64,000 nucleotides of DNA from Pseudomonas putida. Its GTDB lineage: Bacteria > Pseudomonadota > Gammaproteobacteria > Pseudomonadales > Pseudomonadaceae. Each line of letters begins with the position of its first letter. Positions within the stretch are counted from its first letter, which is position 1. A model generated the notes under the pieces. It was not told the origin of the DNA. It was given only the letters and a program-made list of their open reading frames with translations, and did no database searches. Below, piece by piece: positions 60,906 through 64,000 of the stretch. The stretch spans positions 3,477,501 through 3,541,500 of the forward strand of contig CP047152.1 in assembly GCA_041879295.1 (NCBI GenBank), written 5' to 3'. The translations under genes and the position numbers were made by a program.

Positions 60906-61391
60906 TCAACTCCACCGGACATTCAGTACGACGAAGTGCAGCAGGATCCAGACCATCAACAGCAGATGGGTCAGTTGCAACCCTTCCTGGCGGATCCAGT
61001 AGCCGAACCATATCCCGCCCAGCAGCATCGCGAGCAGGAACCCGAGCGCTGCGCTCAAGGCCAGGTTCAACCAGGGCCGCGCCACCTCCAAGCCGGCGCC
61101 AAGCAGCAGTTCATAGCACCCGACCCAGGCCGCGAGAGCGGCGGCTGCCTGTGTCAGCACTATGATCGACAAGGCCAAGCGATGGATGGCGTGAGAGGTC
61201 ATCGCTCGCACCAGCAGAGGGAGGCTGATTCCGGGAGGTTGGGCCAGCGGCGCCATCGACATGGTCTCCCCGATCGCCCCGGCTGAGCTGGCAAAGGCCT
61301 GCAGGTTGTTGATCAGGCTGATACTCAGCCACAGGCTCAAGCCAACGCAGCAGGTGATCTGGAAAATCAGCAGTGAAGTCGGAGTGTCCAT
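60906..61391 (-). CDS. DUF2165 family membrane protein
   Basis: A 161-residue inner-membrane protein with four predicted helices. The LWLSISLINNLQAFASSAGAIGETMSM segment (near 20-46) is the DUF2165 signature, and the C-terminal GGIWFGYWIRQEGLQ pattern agrees. Function is unknown. The ATG at 61391 has AAAGGA eight bases upstream. It is the first gene after a MerR/SoxR-like promoter and shares the transcript with the SDR gene. Confidence 0.8.
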   Translation of the reverse strand: MDTPTSLLIFQITCCVGLSLWLSISLINNLQAFASSAGAIGETMSMAPLAQPPGISLPLLVRAMTSHAIHRLALSIIVLTQAAAALAAWVGCYELLLGAGLEVARPWLNLALSAALGFLLAMLLGGIWFGYWIRQEGLQLTHLLLMVWILLHFVVLNVRWS

Positions 61392-61443
61392 TCCTGGTCC
61401 TTTGTGAGTTCGTTTCCGAAAGCAGCGAGAGCGTCCGGACGCC

Positions 61444-61474
61444 ACTCTAAAACCTTGACTTAACTCGAGGTCAA
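61444..61474 (-). promoter_or_regulatory. MerR/SoxR-type promoter with 19-bp spacer and dyad
   Basis: On the minus strand, -35 TTGACC (61469-61474) and -10 TAGAGT (61444-61449) are separated by 19 bp. The spacer is filled by CCTCGAGTTAAGTCAAGG (61453-61470), an 18-bp imperfect dyad matching the SoxR box at 14 of 18 positions. Long spacers with central dyads are diagnostic of MerR-family activated promoters. No merR gene is adjacent. Confidence 0.65.
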
Positions 61475-61757
61475 TACCGGTTTTCCAATAAGGCAGCCAG
61501 GGGCGACAACCTCAACCGTTTGTTCAAGCCGCCTGTAAGTCTTAGAAGTTTGTCGAGGTCTTGGGCGACCGACCGAGCCGCGCCGATCAACGCCACAGGT
61601 ATTACCCACTGGAGGATCCGGGATAGAGCCAACCGGTTTGCTATGCTCTCTACTTCGGCTGGCCTGAAGGCGCCGAGCGTGTGCGGCATTGGCCAAGATG
61701 CTTGAGATTTTTCTATCCGCGTTTGTGAAAAACGAATCAAGGAGTGGAGTAACAGAC
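61475..61757. other. Spacer between DUF2165 promoter and GAF-GGDEF gene
   Basis: About 280 bp with no convincing gene; frames on both strands lack Shine-Dalgarno sequences and family character. The last 70 bp are AT-rich and should hold the promoter of the GGDEF gene. Confidence 0.4.
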
Positions 61758-62795
61758 ATGCCAGCTTGCCCCCTACCCTCTGATGAAGCACTTCGTCAGC
61801 GCACACTTGATGACATGAACTTGGTCGATACGCCGGCCGAGCATTATCTTGATACCTTGGTACGACTCACCCAAGAACTAGCCCAGGTCGAGACCGTTCT
61901 GATCAGCCTAATCGATCAGGATCGGCAGTGGTTCAAGGCTCGGATCGGCATCGAGGTAAGCGAGACGAAACGCAATGTGTCCTTTTGCGGCTACGCGATT
62001 CTCGGCGAAGATACCTTGATGGTTTCCGACGCCAGGTGCGACTCACGCTTCGAGGACAATCCCCTCGTGCTGAACCCACCCTATATCCGGTTCTATGCGG
62101 GCCACCCGTTACGTGCCTCAAATGGCAAAGCCATTGGCACCCTGTGCATGTTCGATCCTCGGCCGCGGAAGCTCAGCGAAGCGCAACAGGCTAATTTTCG
62201 GGACTTAGCCACGCTCACCGAGGGTTATTTGCAACTGCGGAGCCTAGCTCAGGTCAATCGCGCCTTGCGTGTTGAAATGGATCGCGGGCAGCGCAGGGCT
62301 TTGCTTGATCCTTTGACACAACTATGGAACCGCGGGGCGTTGGCAGCATTTCAGAATCGAGAGCTTCGTTTGGCTGAAGAGCGAGGTTTACAGCTAGGTG
62401 CCGTATACGCAGACCTCGACCGTTTCAAATCCGTCAATGACGAGCATGGCCACGATGCCGGCGATAAAGTGCTCTGCGAGTGTGCCCGCCGACTGCGGGC
62501 TACGCTTCGGCCAGATGACCTGCTGGTACGCCAGGGAGGAGAGGAGTTCGTGGCCCTGCTACGGGTTAAAGATAGCCAAGAATTAACGCAGATTGCGGAG
62601 CGCTTGCGTCAGTCAATCGGCAGCGCGCCGTTTTTGATACCCGGCGGCCCTCGGAAAATGACCATCAGCATTGGATGCACCCTGCTTACCCCTGGTGAGC
62701 AGATTGATGATGCAATAAAGCGCGCTGACGGCGGTCTCTATGCGGCCAAACATGGGGGGCGTGACCAAGTTGTCTATGTGCCAGCGTTATCCTGA
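61758..62795 (+). CDS. GAF-GGDEF diguanylate cyclase
   Basis: A 345-residue soluble protein. A GAF domain at about 20-165 (ETVLISLIDQDRQWFKARIG, SFCGYAILGEDTLMV, YAGHPLRASNGKAIGTLCMFD) is followed by a GGDEF domain starting DPLTQLWNRGAL. The catalytic loop is GGEEF at 260-264, which is active in many cyclases, so c-di-GMP synthesis is expected. There is no membrane helix. The start at 61758 follows GGAG eight bases upstream; a 23-codon upstream extension is not needed. Some GAF domains of this type (CGY motif) bind small ligands or sense redox. Confidence 0.86.
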   Translation: MPACPLPSDEALRQRTLDDMNLVDTPAEHYLDTLVRLTQELAQVETVLISLIDQDRQWFKARIGIEVSETKRNVSFCGYAILGEDTLMVSDARCDSRFEDNPLVLNPPYIRFYAGHPLRASNGKAIGTLCMFDPRPRKLSEAQQANFRDLATLTEGYLQLRSLAQVNRALRVEMDRGQRRALLDPLTQLWNRGALAAFQNRELRLAEERGLQLGAVYADLDRFKSVNDEHGHDAGDKVLCECARRLRATLRPDDLLVRQGGEEFVALLRVKDSQELTQIAERLRQSIGSAPFLIPGGPRKMTISIGCTLLTPGEQIDDAIKRADGGLYAAKHGGRDQVVYVPALS

Positions 62796-62952
62796 GGAAG
62801 TTAAGACTCGGTAACATGGGGCGAGACTCTACCTATACGAGATGCGCTAGCGTATTGGCCACCCCGGTCTCCAAGTGGGTTCTCCTTCGCAAGCGTGTCG
62901 AGCCAAGGCCGCCCTGGAGGCGCTGATTCGCGCCGCCGGGGCAGTTCGCAGC

Positions 62953-63162
62953 TCATCCCTGAGTTTTTTTGCTGCGGTACTCGGTGGTGGTCATGCCGGC
63001 GTAGCCCCAGTTATCGGTGTCGACCTCCTCGATCACGATATGGGTGAGCTCAGGTTTCTTTCCGAGCACTCGCTGCAAGGTCTCGGTGATTTCCTTGATG
63101 ACCTGGGCTTTCTGATCACGGGTGACGCCGTCGCGAGTGATGCGGACGCTGACGAAGGGCAT
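62953..63162 (-). CDS. Tautomerase family protein (4-oxalocrotonate tautomerase-like)
   Basis: A 69-residue protein, normal size for 4-OT. It begins Met-Pro-Phe-Val, so processing exposes the catalytic Pro1. Arg near residue 8-11 (RITRDGVTRDQK) and the C-terminal WGYAGM segment complete the expected pocket. Such enzymes tautomerise enol/keto acids or related compounds. It is encoded 69 bp downstream of an SDR gene on the same strand and probably belongs to the same transcript. Confidence 0.83.
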   Translation of the reverse strand: MPFVSVRITRDGVTRDQKAQVIKEITETLQRVLGKKPELTHIVIEEVDTDNWGYAGMTTTEYRSKKTQG

Positions 63163-63231
63163 GGTATTACTCCTATGGGCTGGGGAAATCAGGGCACGGA
63201 GGCGGGATGCCTCCCCGTTACGTTCAGCCTA

Positions 63232-63963
63232 TTACCATTTGCCGACACTCATACCGCCGTCGACCGGCAACACCACGCCCGTGGTGAACCCGGCGTTGGC
63301 CAGGTAAAGCACGGCGTCGGCAATGTCGCTTACGCGGCCGATGTGTCCGGCCGGTTGCAGGCCGTTGAGGAAGTCGAAGCTGGCCGGATCGTGCATCGGC
63401 GTCTCGATGATGCCGGGAGCCACCGCGTTAACCTGGATGTTGTGCGACGACAGCTCCAGCGCCAGCGCGCGGGTGACCTGGTTGAGCCCCCCCTTGATCA
63501 GCACCGGCAGGGCGGCGGGCACGGCGATGTTGGGTTGCAGCGCCACAGCGGCGGTGATGTTGATGATGTGGCCCTGACGCCGCTCGATCATGTGCGCGGC
63601 GGCGGCCTGGGAGGCGTAGACCACGCCCTTGAGGTTGGTCTCCAGCATGCCTTGGATGTCTTCCGGGCTGTATTCGATGAAGGGTTTGGGCAGGAAGAAG
63701 CCAGCATTGTTGACCAACACGTCGACCTGGCCGAAGGCATCGATGCTGGCCTGAATCAGGCGGCGGGCGGTCTCAGGCTTGGCGATATCGCCGGCCACGC
63801 CGATGAAGGCGGGGCTGTCCAGTTGTGCCTTGGCCTCGGCGAGGCGTTCGGCGGAGCGAGCATTGCCGACCACATTGAAGCCACTGGCGAGGAAAGCCTT
63901 GGCCAGGCCGAAGCCGATGCCGCTGGAGGCGCCGGTGATCACTACCGTTTTGCTGTTGCTCAT
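63232..63963 (-). CDS. SDR-family protein lacking the catalytic Ser and Tyr
   Basis: A 243-residue SDR. The cofactor motif TGASSGIG (10-17) and NNAG (85-88) are intact, as is the structural VAPGIIETPM. At the active site the sequence reads NITAAVALQ then VPAALPVLIKGGLN. Lys157 is kept, but Pro153 stands where Tyr should be, and Thr/Ala replace the serine. Nucleotide binding should persist while classic oxidoreductase chemistry is doubtful. The start has GGGAG seven bases upstream. It is upstream of the tautomerase gene in the same direction. Confidence 0.83.
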   Translation of the reverse strand: MSNSKTVVITGASSGIGFGLAKAFLASGFNVVGNARSAERLAEAKAQLDSPAFIGVAGDIAKPETARRLIQASIDAFGQVDVLVNNAGFFLPKPFIEYSPEDIQGMLETNLKGVVYASQAAAAHMIERRQGHIINITAAVALQPNIAVPAALPVLIKGGLNQVTRALALELSSHNIQVNAVAPGIIETPMHDPASFDFLNGLQPAGHIGRVSDIADAVLYLANAGFTTGVVLPVDGGMSVGKW

Positions 63964-64000
63964 GTCGTATCTCCCAATCAGGTGGCGCCGAAGAGCGCCG

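Noticed and set aside
61460..61806. Minus-strand frames of 99 and 111 codons
   Set aside because: No Shine-Dalgarno, no family resemblance, and they overlap the MerR-type promoter and the GGDEF gene start.
1..64000. tRNA or rRNA genes, IS elements, prophage
   Set aside because: No cloverleaf with conserved TTC-loop sequence, no rRNA-like stretch, and no transposase, integrase or phage structural frame was recognised.

Overview
This window looks like chromosomal DNA of a Pseudomonas of the putida group. It is GC-rich, codons are biased to G/C at third positions, several spacers carry Pseudomonas REP palindromes, and the gene set includes DOPA-type decarboxylase, fused QuiC1-type 3-dehydroshikimate dehydratase, O-acetylhomoserine sulfhydrylase, FolE and many LysR, MFS and VOC genes. 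From memory, unchecked, the order from quiC1 and ddc through metY to folE resembles the P. putida KT2440 chromosome. About 52 protein genes are supported, plus five decayed genes or gene fragments and one weaker gene tail. I saw no tRNA, rRNA, CRISPR array, insertion sequence or prophage.

Layout. 1-6.1 kb: end of a glycine-zipper protein, a LysR regulator, a Cys-containing microprotein, two VOC proteins, an MHS-family transporter with an unusual extra domain, and an alpha/beta hydrolase lacking its nucleophile serine. 6.3-13.7 kb: a 1,629-residue toxin-like protein (DUF6543-like, LRR, NEL ubiquitin-ligase domain) and a UvrD-type helicase. 13.8-21.2 kb: pirin, a single-protein adenylation-carrier-acyltransferase fusion with a Lys2-like A domain, an isochorismatase-like hydrolase, a PAS-GGDEF protein, ChrA and a methyltransferase. 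21.3-28.2 kb: dehydroshikimate catabolism (quiC1 and a divergent transporter), ddc with a LysR gene, and a YebC paralogue. 28.3-32.2 kb: an aminophosphonate-type locus (FAD oxidase, OPA-type transporter, divergent LysR). 32.3-37 kb: DUF2784, tam, gabP and a divergent MocR regulator.

37-45.3 kb is a patch of decay and rearrangement. It holds a BRCT fragment, a frameshifted RelE/ParE tail, and a deletion scar that removed the 5' ends of a divergent MFS/LysR pair. Intact genes here are a WYL-type regulator, a GST, and a TetR-amidohydrolase-MFS unit with a clear operator palindrome. 45.3-56 kb: 2-hydroxyacid dehydrogenase, 5'-nucleotidase, metY, CigR-like protein, OLD-like ATPase, HD hydrolase, TonB receptor and glutaminase.

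56.2-64 kb is the most structured part: DUF3429, then folE overlapping a DCC thiol-oxidoreductase gene behind a palindromic operator; two tandem 332-bp repeats with long inverted arms; a small membrane protein with a decayed second copy; an RNA leader with mutually exclusive pairings ahead of a Pseudomonas small-protein gene; a MerR-type 19-bp-spacer promoter driving DUF2165 and an SDR; a GAF-GGDEF protein; and a tautomerase/SDR pair. Both SDRs lack the catalytic tyrosine.
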